DNA from: an uncultured Olleya sp.
GTDB lineage: Bacteria > Bacteroidota > Bacteroidia > Flavobacteriales > Flavobacteriaceae
DNA length: 64,000 nucleotides
Assembly (NCBI GenBank): GCA_947503885.1
Contig: CANNFD010000003.1
Span: 1-64,000, forward strand
Reading direction: 5' to 3'
Shown one piece after another: positions 18,923 to 27,130 of the stretch. The notes under the pieces are model-generated. The model made no database searches. It was not told the origin of the DNA and worked only from the letters and a program-made list of their open reading frames with translations. Positions within the stretch are counted from its first letter, which is position 1. Every line of letters starts with the position of its first letter. The position numbers and the translations under genes were made by a program.

Positions 18923-21670
18923 ATGACAAGTTTTATTCAAGATGTACTTAACGATTTAAAAAATAAAGACGCAAACTTTAGCGATCTTGTATTTGTATTA
19001 CCAAGCCGAAGAGCTGGTGTATTTTTAAGACGTGAATTAAGTTTTATACTTAATCAAACTATATTTGCACCCAAAATTATTAGCATTGAATCTTTTGTGG
19101 AAGAATTATCTAAATTAAAAGCCACGACTAATACAGAGCTACTATTTGAGTTTTATAACACCTACCTAGAGCTAACTCCCGAAAAGGATAGAGAAGGATT
19201 TGACGCTTTCTCAAAATGGGCACAAATAATACTTCAAGACTTTAATGAGATTGATCGTTATTTAATTCCGCAGAAAAAAATATTTGATTATTTAAAAGCT
19301 ATTAAAGATCTAGAGCATTGGTCTTTACAATCTAATCAAACAGAGCTAGTAAGTAGCTATCTTAAGTTTTGGAATAAATTAAATGACTACTATACATCTT
19401 TTACAAAATCTTTAATTACAAAAGGGCAAGGTTACCAAGGTTTAATCTATCGTGAAGCTTTTAATAATATTAAAGATTATACTGCTAACACAAATACAAA
19501 ACATATATTTCTAGGTTTTAACGCTTTAAATGAAGCAGAAGAAGCAATCATACAGCAACTATTACAAAATGATCTAGCAGCAATATATTGGGATATTGAT
19601 AGTACATTTATAGATAATAAAATACATGACGCTGGTTTATTTATAAGACAACATAAAAACAACTGGAACTATTTTAAAAAACACCCATTTAATTGGATTA
19701 ACAACCACTATACAACTCCAAAAAATATTTCTGTTTTTGGAGTACCTAAAAATATTGGGCAAGCCAAAGCTATTGGATCTATACTTGAAGATTTGAGTAT
19801 AGAAGATGCTTCTTTAAAAAATACTGCGGTAGTATTAGGGGACGAGAATTTGCTAATACCAGTATTAAACTCTGTTCCTGAATCTGTAAACACTTTAAAT
19901 ATAACAATGGGGTTTCCGTTAAAGACGATTCCATTAGCTTCATTATTTGAACATTTATTTACACTTCAAAAGAAGAATTCTGAAACGTTTTATTATAAAG
20001 ATGTAATCAGTATTTTGTCACATCAATTTATCCAACCGCTGTTTAAAAATGATAGTGCCATAGCTTTAATAGATCTAATTAATAAAAATAATTTAGTTTA
20101 CTTGACAGAGGCACGTTTAGCTGAACTTTACAAAGAAGAAACTGATTTACTAACATTACTGTTTAGTAATTGGAATAACAACGCTAACACAGCTTTAAGC
20201 AACTGTTTTAAGCTAATTAAAACAATTAAAGCACATCTAACCCTAGACAAGAGCAAAAATCAATTAGGACTAGAATATCTATACCGTTTTAATACATTAT
20301 TTAACGAAATTTTACGCTTAAACGAAACCTATAATCATATAAAAGATATCAAAGGTCTCTATAGTATTTATAAAGAGCTATTAAGTTCTGAAACCTTAGA
20401 CTTTCAAGGAGAACCATTACAAGGGTTACAAATTATGGGAATGTTAGAGTCTAGAGTTTTAGATTTTGAAACCATAATAATATCAAACGTAAATGAAGGT
20501 GTTTTACCATCAGGAAAAACAAATAACTCATTTATACCATTTGATGTTAAAATAGAAAACAAACTACCTACTTATAAAGAAAAAGATGCTGTTTACACCT
20601 ATCACTTTTATCATTTATTACAACGTGCAAAAAACGTTTATATACTTTACAACACAGAAATTGATGCTTTAACTGGAGGCGAAAAAAGTAGATTTATTAA
20701 TCAATTAGAGCTAGAAGGGATTCATAATATTTCTCATAAAATATTAACACCAAAAGTACCAAACCATACAAAAGCATTAGTGACCGTAACAAAAACGGAC
20801 CCGGTAATTGCACAACTAAAGGAGATAGCAAGAAAAGGATTTTCGCCATCTTCATTAACTAGCTATGTTAGAAATCCGATTGACTTTTATTACCAAAAAC
20901 TATTAGGCATTTCCAACCTTGAAGAAGTAGAAGAAACTATTGCTGCTAATACATTAGGGACTGTAGTACATAATACCTTAGAAGCATTATACCTACCATT
21001 TGTAGACCAGATTTTAACCGCAGACGCTATTAAAGATTTAATCCCTAAAATTGACACATATATTACTAACTTTTTTAAAGAAGAATATAAAGAAGGTGAT
21101 ATGACCAAGGGTAAAAACCTTATCGTGTTTGAGATAGCAAAACGGTATGTTTTAAATTTTTTAAATCTTGAAATTAAAAACATTAAAAAAGGCGATTCCA
21201 TTAAAATAATAGCTTTAGAAGCTAAGGTAGAAAACGTCAATATTAAAATAGAAACCTTAGATTTTCCAATACAATTAAAAGGAACGGTAGATAGGATTGA
21301 TCAGTGTAATGGGGTAACAAGAATTATAGATTATAAAACAGGTAAAGTAGATCAGGCTAAAGTTTCTGTAATAAATTGGGACGATTTATTAACGGACTAT
21401 GATAAGTATAGTAAATCATTTCAGGTATTATTGTATGCTTATATGCTTCAAAAGGATAAGAAAATAAACTTACCTATTCAAGCAGGTATTATTTCATTTA
21501 AAAATTTAAGTGCTGGTTTTATCCCTTTTACTAAAAAAGAAAGTAGCCATAGTAAAACTAAGGACACATTGATTAATCAAGACACTTTAAATGAATTTGA
21601 AGTTCAGGTTAAAGCTTTAATAATTGACATATTTAATCCAGAAATTGACTTTATAGAAAAAGAGTTATAA
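18923..21670 (+). CDS. AddB-like PD-(D/E)XK nuclease / inactivated helicase subunit
   Basis: The 915-residue protein is organised like AddB: a helicase-derived N-terminal two-thirds and a C-terminal nuclease with 'LGTVVHNTLEALY' (near residue 678), 'GTVDRID' and the catalytic 'IIDYKTGK' (near 803), then 'FQVLLYAYML'. There is no Walker A; the protein begins at the 'VFVLPSRRAGVFLRREL' strand instead. The first cysteine of the AddB iron-sulphur cluster (usually 'CPFKYF') is replaced by asparagine in 'VRNPIDFYY', so no cluster is expected. It probably pairs with the AddA-like protein at 12911. Its stop overlaps the next ATG by one base. Confidence 0.85.
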   Translation: MTSFIQDVLNDLKNKDANFSDLVFVLPSRRAGVFLRRELSFILNQTIFAPKIISIESFVEELSKLKATTNTELLFEFYNTYLELTPEKDREGFDAFSKWAQIILQDFNEIDRYLIPQKKIFDYLKAIKDLEHWSLQSNQTELVSSYLKFWNKLNDYYTSFTKSLITKGQGYQGLIYREAFNNIKDYTANTNTKHIFLGFNALNEAEEAIIQQLLQNDLAAIYWDIDSTFIDNKIHDAGLFIRQHKNNWNYFKKHPFNWINNHYTTPKNISVFGVPKNIGQAKAIGSILEDLSIEDASLKNTAVVLGDENLLIPVLNSVPESVNTLNITMGFPLKTIPLASLFEHLFTLQKKNSETFYYKDVISILSHQFIQPLFKNDSAIALIDLINKNNLVYLTEARLAELYKEETDLLTLLFSNWNNNANTALSNCFKLIKTIKAHLTLDKSKNQLGLEYLYRFNTLFNEILRLNETYNHIKDIKGLYSIYKELLSSETLDFQGEPLQGLQIMGMLESRVLDFETIIISNVNEGVLPSGKTNNSFIPFDVKIENKLPTYKEKDAVYTYHFYHLLQRAKNVYILYNTEIDALTGGEKSRFINQLELEGIHNISHKILTPKVPNHTKALVTVTKTDPVIAQLKEIARKGFSPSSLTSYVRNPIDFYYQKLLGISNLEEVEETIAANTLGTVVHNTLEALYLPFVDQILTADAIKDLIPKIDTYITNFFKEEYKEGDMTKGKNLIVFEIAKRYVLNFLNLEIKNIKKGDSIKIIALEAKVENVNIKIETLDFPIQLKGTVDRIDQCNGVTRIIDYKTGKVDQAKVSVINWDDLLTDYDKYSKSFQVLLYAYMLQKDKKINLPIQAGIISFKNLSAGFIPFTKKESSHSKTKDTLINQDTLNEFEVQVKALIIDIFNPEIDFIEKEL

Positions 21671-22509
21671 TGATTAATAAAAACCTAGTTTTATCCAGAA
21701 ACAATCAAAAACCAATCGTTTTTGATACTTATTATGATAAAAATGCAAAACCAAAACCATTAGTCATACTTTGTCATGGTTATAAAGGTTTTAAAGATTG
21801 GGGTGCTTGGGATTTGGTAGCCGAAAAATTTAAAGATGAAGGATTCTTTTTTGTAAAATTCAATTTCTCTCATAATGGAGGAACAATTAAACAGCCTATT
21901 GATTTTCCAGATTTAGAAGCTTTTGCAGAAAATAATTATAGTAAAGAACTACAAGATTTAGAGGACATTATTAATTATTTTACTTCTGAAAAAAATTCCT
22001 TTTTTGAAGATATTGATACAAAAAACACAACCTTAATAGGGCACTCAAGAGGTGGTGGTATAGCGACCATTAAAGCAAGTGAGGACCACAGAATAAAAAA
22101 ACTAATAACTTGGGCAAGTGTTTGTGGTTTTGGTAAACGCACTTCCACCACAGGAAATTTAGAACAGTGGAAAAAGGATGGTGTAAAATATGTTTTAAAC
22201 GGTAGAACAAAACAAAAAATGCCACATAACTACCAATTTTATTTGGACTATAAGGCAAATGAAGCGCGATTAAATATTGAAAATTGCTGTAAAAACTTAA
22301 ACATTCCGCACTTAATAATTCATGCCAAAGAGGATCCGTCTGTGAGTTTTGAAGAAGCAGAATCTTTACAGCTTTGGAGCCCTAATAGCACCTTAGTCAT
22401 TATTAATAATAGCGACCATGTTTTTAGTGCTAAACATCCATGGACAGAAAATAAATTACCTGAAGCACTTAAAACAGTGACTGAGCAAACTATAAGTTTT
22501 ATTAAATAA
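21670..22509 (+). CDS. Alpha/beta hydrolase (serine hydrolase)
   Basis: The 279-residue cytoplasmic protein has oxyanion-hole motif 'CHGYKGFKDWG', the nucleophile elbow 'LIGHSRGGG' (S126), then D222 ('HAKEDPSV') and H250 ('NNSDHVFS') to complete a Ser-Asp-His triad. Relatives are esterases or peptidase-like hydrolases, and the substrate is not evident. TAATG overlap with the AddB-like gene implies co-translation, which is probably positional and not functional. It ends six bases from the convergent Usp gene without a terminator between them. Confidence 0.85.
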   Translation: MINKNLVLSRNNQKPIVFDTYYDKNAKPKPLVILCHGYKGFKDWGAWDLVAEKFKDEGFFFVKFNFSHNGGTIKQPIDFPDLEAFAENNYSKELQDLEDIINYFTSEKNSFFEDIDTKNTTLIGHSRGGGIATIKASEDHRIKKLITWASVCGFGKRTSTTGNLEQWKKDGVKYVLNGRTKQKMPHNYQFYLDYKANEARLNIENCCKNLNIPHLIIHAKEDPSVSFEEAESLQLWSPNSTLVIINNSDHVFSAKHPWTENKLPEALKTVTEQTISFIK

Positions 22510-22515
22510 GCAATT

Positions 22516-23313
22516 TTACTTTAATCCGCTTAAAACTAAAACAGGAAAACTTGAAATATAAAAATCCTTTTTTAAGATGCTGTTTTTCTCCCACATTTTA
22601 GTAAAAAAACCTCTTTTTCGTCTTACAACACATAACATATCGGGATTAAACGCGTTATAATGCTCTAAAACACCTTGGTATGTTGTGCCATTTTGAGACT
22701 CTTTAATAGATGTTAATTCTACTTTTAGATCCTCACCTACAACAAAATCTTCAACAGAATGAAACGGTGTTTTGATAAGTAATAAGTTTAAGGTTGCATT
22801 AAAATGTCTTTTTAAACTAATTAAAGGCTTTAAGGCATCTTTTTTATTGATTACTGCAGATTTAAGTGCAAGTAAAATAGAATTTATCGGTTTATAAACA
22901 TAGCCTTCAGGAACGATTAATGCAGGTATATTAGTCTGTTTAACTATTTTTCCAGAGGTTTTACCTAAATACACTTCGTCTTTTATCGAGTTTGTACGAG
23001 GCTCTAATAATATCAAGTCTATATCTAAGGTTTTAGATACTAAATCTAAAGTTTCAACTAATTTTCCTTTAAAAGTTTTTACTATAATTTCAACATTTTT
23101 AGTGTCAATTTTAGAAACATGATTGTTTAAAAAATCTAAACTTTCTCGTTCTAAAATCTCGTCTACTTTAATCATTGTACCTGATTTAGTATAAATGTTA
23201 TAAATCTGAATAACATATACTTTTGCGCCAAAAGCTTCCGCAAAATCTACTGCGTATTGTAAATGACTTACTGCATTTTGAGAAGATCCAACAGGGACTA
23301 AAATAGATTTCAT
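22516..23313 (-). CDS. Universal stress protein, tandem Usp domains
   Basis: The 265-residue protein begins 'MKSILVPVGSSQNAVSHLQY', the standard Usp start. A second, weaker Usp repeat covers about residues 145-265. The nucleotide-binding G-x2-G-x9-G-S/T motif is degenerate in both halves ('EPRTNSIKDEVYLGKTSGK' in the first), so ATP binding is doubtful. Such tandem proteins act in stress survival, but the mechanism is unclear. A longer start 42 bases upstream is rejected because the -7 box at 23333-23340 lies between the two ATGs. The gene is divergent from the MATE gene. Confidence 0.85.
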   Translation of the reverse strand: MKSILVPVGSSQNAVSHLQYAVDFAEAFGAKVYVIQIYNIYTKSGTMIKVDEILERESLDFLNNHVSKIDTKNVEIIVKTFKGKLVETLDLVSKTLDIDLILLEPRTNSIKDEVYLGKTSGKIVKQTNIPALIVPEGYVYKPINSILLALKSAVINKKDALKPLISLKRHFNATLNLLLIKTPFHSVEDFVVGEDLKVELTSIKESQNGTTYQGVLEHYNAFNPDMLCVVRRKRGFFTKMWEKNSILKKDFYISSFPVLVLSGLK

Positions 23314-23332
23314 ATAAAGTAAATTTAGAGTA

Positions 23333-23340
23333 CAAAAATA
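23333..23340 (-). promoter_or_regulatory. -7 promoter box of the Usp gene
   Basis: The minus strand reads TATTTTTG, a TAnnTTTG match 20 bases before the chosen ATG and downstream of the rejected longer start. Confidence 0.45.
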
Positions 23341-23407
23341 CAAGATTTTATTCATAATAACTTAGATAATCTTTTACGACCTTTGCAAAACATTATTAAA
23401 GTTAATT

Positions 23408-24742
23408 TTGAGTACTTCCATAAGTTTAAAACATATTAATAAACTAGCAATACCTGCACTAATCGCTGGTATATCAGAGCCTATTTTATCTTTAACAGAT
23501 GCAGCAGTTGTTGGAAATGTGCAAATTAATCCAACCGAATCCTTAGCGGCAATTGGAATTGTTACCACTTTTCTTTCTATGTTAATTTGGATTTTAGGCC
23601 AAACCAGGAGTGCTATTTCATCAATAATATCGCAACATGTTGGAGCAGATAAACTAGATCAAGTTAAGGATTTACCAGCCCAAGCTATTTTTTTAATTAC
23701 CTCATTAAGTTTGGTAATCATAGCTACTACTTATCCTTTTGCTTCGCAAATATTTAAACTTTATAACGCCTCAGGTTTGATTTTAGACTATACTGTAGAC
23801 TATTATAAAATTAGAGTATTTGGGTTTCCTTTTACGTTATTTGTCATCGCGGTATTTGGTACGTTTAGAGGATTGCAAAACACCTATTATCCAATGATTA
23901 TTGCAATAATTGGCGCAGCTTTAAATGTTGTTTTAGATTTTGCTTTTGTATATGGTATAAATGGTTTTATCAATCCAATGCATATCAAAGGTGCTGCTTA
24001 TGCAAGTGTAACAGCACAAATAGTTATGGCTTTAATAGCAGCCTATTTATTGTTAACAAAAACATCCATACCACTGCGGGTCAAGTTTCCTTTAAATAAA
24101 CAGATTGGACATTTTGCACTTATGATTTTAAACCTTTTTGTACGGACTCTTGCTTTAAACATAACCCTATATTTTGCTACAAAATACGCTACAGGATATG
24201 GTAAAAATTATATTGCAGCCTATACAATAGCAATAAACTTATGGTTTTTAGGTGCTTTTATTATAGATGGATATGCAAGTGCTGGAAACATATTATCAGG
24301 TAAATTATATGGCGAAAAAAACTATAGAGACTTATTAGGATTAAGTAAAAAACTAATTAAATACGGAATCTATTTAGGATGTTTAGTAGCAATAATTGGA
24401 TCTGTTTTTTACTACCCTATTGGGAAGATTTTTACCAAAGAACCTGAGGTGTTAAAAGAGTTTTATAAGGTATTTTGGATTGTGTTAGCTATGCAACCCT
24501 TATGTGCATTAGCCTTTATATTTGACGGAATGTTTAAAGGTTTAGGTAAAATGAAAGACCTACGTAACCTACTACTACTATCTACTATTTTTGTGTTTCT
24601 ACCTATTTTGTTTATTGCAGATTATTATAATCTTAAGCTTTACGGTATCTTTATAGCCTTTACCTTTTGGATAATTGCACGTGGTTTTCCGTTAATTATA
24701 AAATTTAGAAAACAATTTTTACCTCTAGCACAAAACAACTAA
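23408..24742 (+). CDS. MATE-family multidrug/cation antiporter, TTG start
   Basis: The 444-residue membrane protein has about 12 hydrophobic segments in two six-helix halves. 'HINKLAIPALIAGISEPILS' followed by 'LTDAAVVG' is the MATE helix-1 signature. It exports cationic compounds in exchange for sodium or protons. The frame has no ATG between the in-frame stop at 23363 and a methionine well inside helix 2, so the TTG at 23408 is the only start that keeps helix 1. It is DinF-like in general appearance, with no regulator beside it. Two tiny membrane-protein genes follow on the same strand within 25 bases. Confidence 0.88.
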   Translation: MSTSISLKHINKLAIPALIAGISEPILSLTDAAVVGNVQINPTESLAAIGIVTTFLSMLIWILGQTRSAISSIISQHVGADKLDQVKDLPAQAIFLITSLSLVIIATTYPFASQIFKLYNASGLILDYTVDYYKIRVFGFPFTLFVIAVFGTFRGLQNTYYPMIIAIIGAALNVVLDFAFVYGINGFINPMHIKGAAYASVTAQIVMALIAAYLLLTKTSIPLRVKFPLNKQIGHFALMILNLFVRTLALNITLYFATKYATGYGKNYIAAYTIAINLWFLGAFIIDGYASAGNILSGKLYGEKNYRDLLGLSKKLIKYGIYLGCLVAIIGSVFYYPIGKIFTKEPEVLKEFYKVFWIVLAMQPLCALAFIFDGMFKGLGKMKDLRNLLLLSTIFVFLPILFIADYYNLKLYGIFIAFTFWIIARGFPLIIKFRKQFLPLAQNN

Positions 24743-24764
24743 CTTTACAGTATAATAATATGTT

Positions 24765-24935
24765 ATGTTACTAAGCCTACTACAGCAAGTTAATATTGAA
24801 GATAAAATTAAAAATGCACCAGATGACAATTATCAAATTGGCATCCTGATTGGGTCTTACTTACCCCTTTTTATTTTAGTGGTTTTAGCTTACTTACTTT
24901 ACATGTATAACAAAAAACGAAACAAAGATTTATAA
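24765..24935 (+). CDS. 56-residue single-pass membrane microprotein
   Basis: This short frame (ATG at 24765, TAA at 24933) encodes an amphipathic N-terminus 'MLLSLLQQVNIEDKIKNAP', a hydrophobic segment of about 20 residues ('IGSYLPLFILVVLAYLLYMY') and a basic tail 'NKKRNKDL'. The positive tail would stay in the cytoplasm. It starts 22 bases after the MATE stop and five bases before the next small gene. The tail resembles that of the next protein (A-Y-x-Y-N-K-x-R-N-K pattern), which argues that both are real. The function is unknown; a small partner of MATE is possible but only inferred from position. Confidence 0.55.
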   Translation: MLLSLLQQVNIEDKIKNAPDDNYQIGILIGSYLPLFILVVLAYLLYMYNKKRNKDL

Positions 24936-24940
24936 AATTT

Positions 24941-25024
24941 ATGAGCGATTTAATTTTTCCACTTTTAGCATTATTTGTCATTATAGCCTATTTTTATAAT
25001 AAAATACGCAATAAAAGACGCTAA
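24941..25024 (+). CDS. 27-residue single-pass membrane microprotein
   Basis: The frame starts 'MSDLIFPLLALFVIIAYFYN' and ends with basic 'KIRNKRR', i.e. one transmembrane helix with a positive cytoplasmic tail. Five bases separate it from the 56-residue gene, and it stops immediately before the convergent oxygenase stop. The shared AY-(L/F)-Y-x-YNK-x-RNK-like ending with its neighbour suggests common origin or a shared membrane partner. At this length chance is possible, but position and composition are those of a genuine small membrane protein. Confidence 0.5.
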   Translation: MSDLIFPLLALFVIIAYFYNKIRNKRR

Positions 25025-25666
25025 TTACCGTGTTTTTAACCAACCTGTAATACTTAGTCTTTTAGTGTTTACTGGTCTAACTTCGTGTTCTAAAATCTGA
25101 CTTTCAAAAATAACAACACGACCCGGAAATGGATAAATAACTTTTTCTACTTCCTGACCATTATCATCTAAATACAAAACCAATTCGCCACCATTTTCTG
25201 GCTGCCAATCTTCATGATTAAGGTAGCACACAAATGACAATTTGCGCCTATCATCGTTTTTAAAAGTATCCAAATGGCGTTTGTAAAATGTTGATTTTGG
25301 GTAAATAGCATAATGGAATTCTTTATACAAAATTCCTAAAAAACAGGTTTTATTTAAATAGTCAACCAAGTCATTTATTTTATTAAAAAACAACTTTTCG
25401 GCAGGGTTAGACACCACCTCATCCATCCATAAAATCACATCCCCTCTAATAGATTTAACAATAACCTCATCAAATTTATTACCTATCGCAGCTTTTTTAA
25501 AAGCATCTTCTTCATATTTATCAAGTATTGATGCCCTTAATGCATTAACTTCTTCCTCAGAAAAAAAATTATCTATAATTGTAAATTTTTGTTTAGATAT
25601 ATCGTCTATAATACGCTCATATAGCGGATTTTCAACAAAACCTAGTGCTTCAAAAAGCTGAGCCAT
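25025..25666 (-). CDS. 2-oxoglutarate/Fe(II)-dependent oxygenase (prolyl-4-hydroxylase-like)
   Basis: The 213-residue protein has the iron-binding facial triad H131-x-D133 ('YKRHLDTF') and H194 ('ILEHEVRPV'), with R203 ('TKRLSITGW') to hold the 2-oxoglutarate carboxylate. 'LSFVCYLNHEDW', 'ENGGELVLY' and 'PGRVVIFES' are typical of the P4Hc double-stranded beta-helix. It probably hydroxylates a protein side chain or a small molecule; the substrate is unknown. It is a single gene, divergent from the QueD-type gene, with promoter boxes for both in the 92-base gap. Confidence 0.87.
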   Translation of the reverse strand: MAQLFEALGFVENPLYERIIDDISKQKFTIIDNFFSEEEVNALRASILDKYEEDAFKKAAIGNKFDEVIVKSIRGDVILWMDEVVSNPAEKLFFNKINDLVDYLNKTCFLGILYKEFHYAIYPKSTFYKRHLDTFKNDDRRKLSFVCYLNHEDWQPENGGELVLYLDDNGQEVEKVIYPFPGRVVIFESQILEHEVRPVNTKRLSITGWLKTR

Positions 25667-25692
25667 ACTACTATTACATTTAAAAAAGAGCG

Positions 25693-25726
25693 CAAATGTA
25701 ACCTATTAACCTTTCGCTTTTACAAA
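25693..25726 (-). promoter_or_regulatory. Promoter of the 2OG oxygenase gene
   Basis: On the minus strand TACATTTG (25693-25700) is a perfect -7 box and TTTG (25723-25726) lies 22 bases upstream as a -33 element, the expected Bacteroidota spacing. The -7 box lies 27 bases before the ATG. Confidence 0.5.
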
Positions 25727-25731
25727 TTCAA

Positions 25732-25739
25732 TATCTTTG
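25732..25739 (+). promoter_or_regulatory. -7 promoter box of the QueD-type gene
   Basis: TATCTTTG matches TAnnTTTG and ends 19 bases before the ATG at 25759. It is back to back with the oxygenase promoter. Confidence 0.45.
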
Positions 25740-25758
25740 CGCAATAAAACTTAGGTTA

Positions 25759-26211
25759 ATGAGCAAGATTCGAATTACAAAACAATTTACTTTTGAGACT
25801 GGACACGCACTTTATGGCTACGACGGTAAGTGTAAAAACGTACACGGACATAGTTATAAATTAGACGTAACAGTAATAGGTACGCCAATTTCAGACAGCA
25901 GCAATGTTAAATTTGGAATGGTAATCGATTTTACTGACCTTAAAAAAATAGTCAAAGAAGACATTGTAGAAGTTTTTGACCACGCCACAGTATTTAACAA
26001 AAATACACCACACGTCGATTTAGCAAAAGAGCTTAAGGACAGAGGTCACAACGTACTATTGGTAGATTATCAACCAACCAGCGAAATGATGGTTATCGAT
26101 TTTGCACAAAAAATACAAAACCGCCTACCAAACAACATCAAGCTACACTCGCTAAAACTATCCGAAACCGCAACCAGTTACGCACAATGGTACGCTAGCG
26201 ATAATATGTAA
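25759..26211 (+). CDS. queD: 6-carboxytetrahydropterin synthase (QueD / 6-pyruvoyl tetrahydropterin synthase family)
   Basis: The 150-residue T-fold enzyme has zinc ligands H16, H29 and H31 and catalytic C25. The CxxxHGH spacing ('CKNVHGHSYKL') is the one reported for QueD, as opposed to eukaryotic PTPS. It converts dihydroneopterin triphosphate to 6-carboxytetrahydropterin, the second step of preQ0/queuosine synthesis. The other queuosine genes (queC, queE, queF, folE) are not in this window, so the pathway assignment rests on the motif alone. The LpxH-type gene follows after a structured repeat. Confidence 0.87.
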   Translation: MSKIRITKQFTFETGHALYGYDGKCKNVHGHSYKLDVTVIGTPISDSSNVKFGMVIDFTDLKKIVKEDIVEVFDHATVFNKNTPHVDLAKELKDRGHNVLLVDYQPTSEMMVIDFAQKIQNRLPNNIKLHSLKLSETATSYAQWYASDNM

Positions 26212-26218
26212 AAAATTT

Positions 26219-26310
26219 GGGCGTTACCACAAGGGTCGCGCTTTCCATTATATCTTTTTTGCGCAGAAGCGCACACAAAAAAGGATGCCATTACAATCGC
26301 TAACGCAAAC
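26219..26310. repeat. Dispersed palindromic element (flavobacterial GGGCGTT..CTAACGC type)
   Basis: About 90 bases fold into a long imperfect hairpin. The outer arms GCGTTA (26221-26226) and TAACGC (26301-26306) are exact complements, ATCTTTTTTG pairs with CAAAAAAGGAT across the middle, and the tip is TGCGC-AGAA-GCGCA. I recall very similar elements repeated between genes in many Flavobacteriia, comparable to REP sequences. Only one copy was found in this window. It may also end the queD transcript, because no other terminator lies there. Confidence 0.65.
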
Positions 26311-26343
26311 CTAAGCCAACTATAAGCATTATCAAGAATTAAG

Positions 26344-26351
26344 TATCTTTA
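26344..26351 (+). promoter_or_regulatory. Possible -7 box of the LpxH-type gene
   Basis: TATCTTTA is one base from consensus and ends four bases before the ATG, implying a leaderless message if used. Weak. Confidence 0.25.
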
Positions 26352-26355
26352 CAAC

Positions 26356-27117
26356 ATGCAAATTCCAAAAGGAAAAAAAATATACTTCGCCTCCGACAAT
26401 CACCTTGGCGCACCAACAAAAGAGCAATCTTTACCACGCGAAAAAAAGTTTGTCGCATGGTTAGATATGGTCAAAGAAGATGCAGCAGCCATTTTTTTGT
26501 TAGGTGATATGTTTGATTTTTGGATGGAATACAAACGTGTGATTCCAAAAGGATTTACCAGAACATTAGGTAAACTAGCCGAAATAAGCGACTCCGGAAT
26601 CCCAATCTATTACTTTGTAGGTAATCATGACCTTTGGATGGATGGCTATTTTGAAGAAGAGTTAAACATCCCCGTTTATCATAAACCAAAAGAGTATACC
26701 TTTAACAACAAAACCTTTTTTATAGGACATGGCGATGGATTAGGACCACATGATAAAGGGTATAAACGCATGAAAAAAGTGTTTACCAACCCAATTGCAA
26801 AATGGTTGTTTAAACGCGTAATACACCCTGATTTTGGCGTACGATTAGGACAATATATGTCTGTTAAAAACAAACTGATTTCCGGAGACGAGGATGCCAA
26901 GTTTTTAGGGAATGATAAAGAGTGGTTAGTACAATATTGCAAACGTAAGCTAGAAACCAAACATCGTGATTTTTTTGTGTTTGGACACAGGCACTTACCT
27001 TTAAACATTGATTTAGAGAACAACTCTAAATATATCAATCTAGGCGACTGGATCCAGTACTTTACTTACGGTGTTTTTGACGGAGAAACTATGGAACTAA
27101 AAGAGTTTAAACAGTAA
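26356..27117 (+). CDS. lpxH: UDP-2,3-diacylglucosamine diphosphatase-like metallophosphoesterase
   Basis: The 253-residue protein has the full metallophosphoesterase set: D14-x-H16 ('FASDNHLG'), D51 ('LLGDMFDFW'), N90-H91 ('GNHDLW'), H125 ('IGHGDGLGP') and 'FGHRHLP'. The order and 'FDFW' fit the LpxH branch, which hydrolyses UDP-2,3-diacylglucosamine to lipid X in lipid A synthesis at the inner membrane. Bacteroidota versions are diverged from E. coli LpxH, so another pyrophosphatase role is possible. It is a single gene, convergent with the peptidoglycan-binding protein gene. Confidence 0.85.
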   Translation: MQIPKGKKIYFASDNHLGAPTKEQSLPREKKFVAWLDMVKEDAAAIFLLGDMFDFWMEYKRVIPKGFTRTLGKLAEISDSGIPIYYFVGNHDLWMDGYFEEELNIPVYHKPKEYTFNNKTFFIGHGDGLGPHDKGYKRMKKVFTNPIAKWLFKRVIHPDFGVRLGQYMSVKNKLISGDEDAKFLGNDKEWLVQYCKRKLETKHRDFFVFGHRHLPLNIDLENNSKYINLGDWIQYFTYGVFDGETMELKEFKQ

Positions 27118-27130
27118 GTTAAACCCACTA

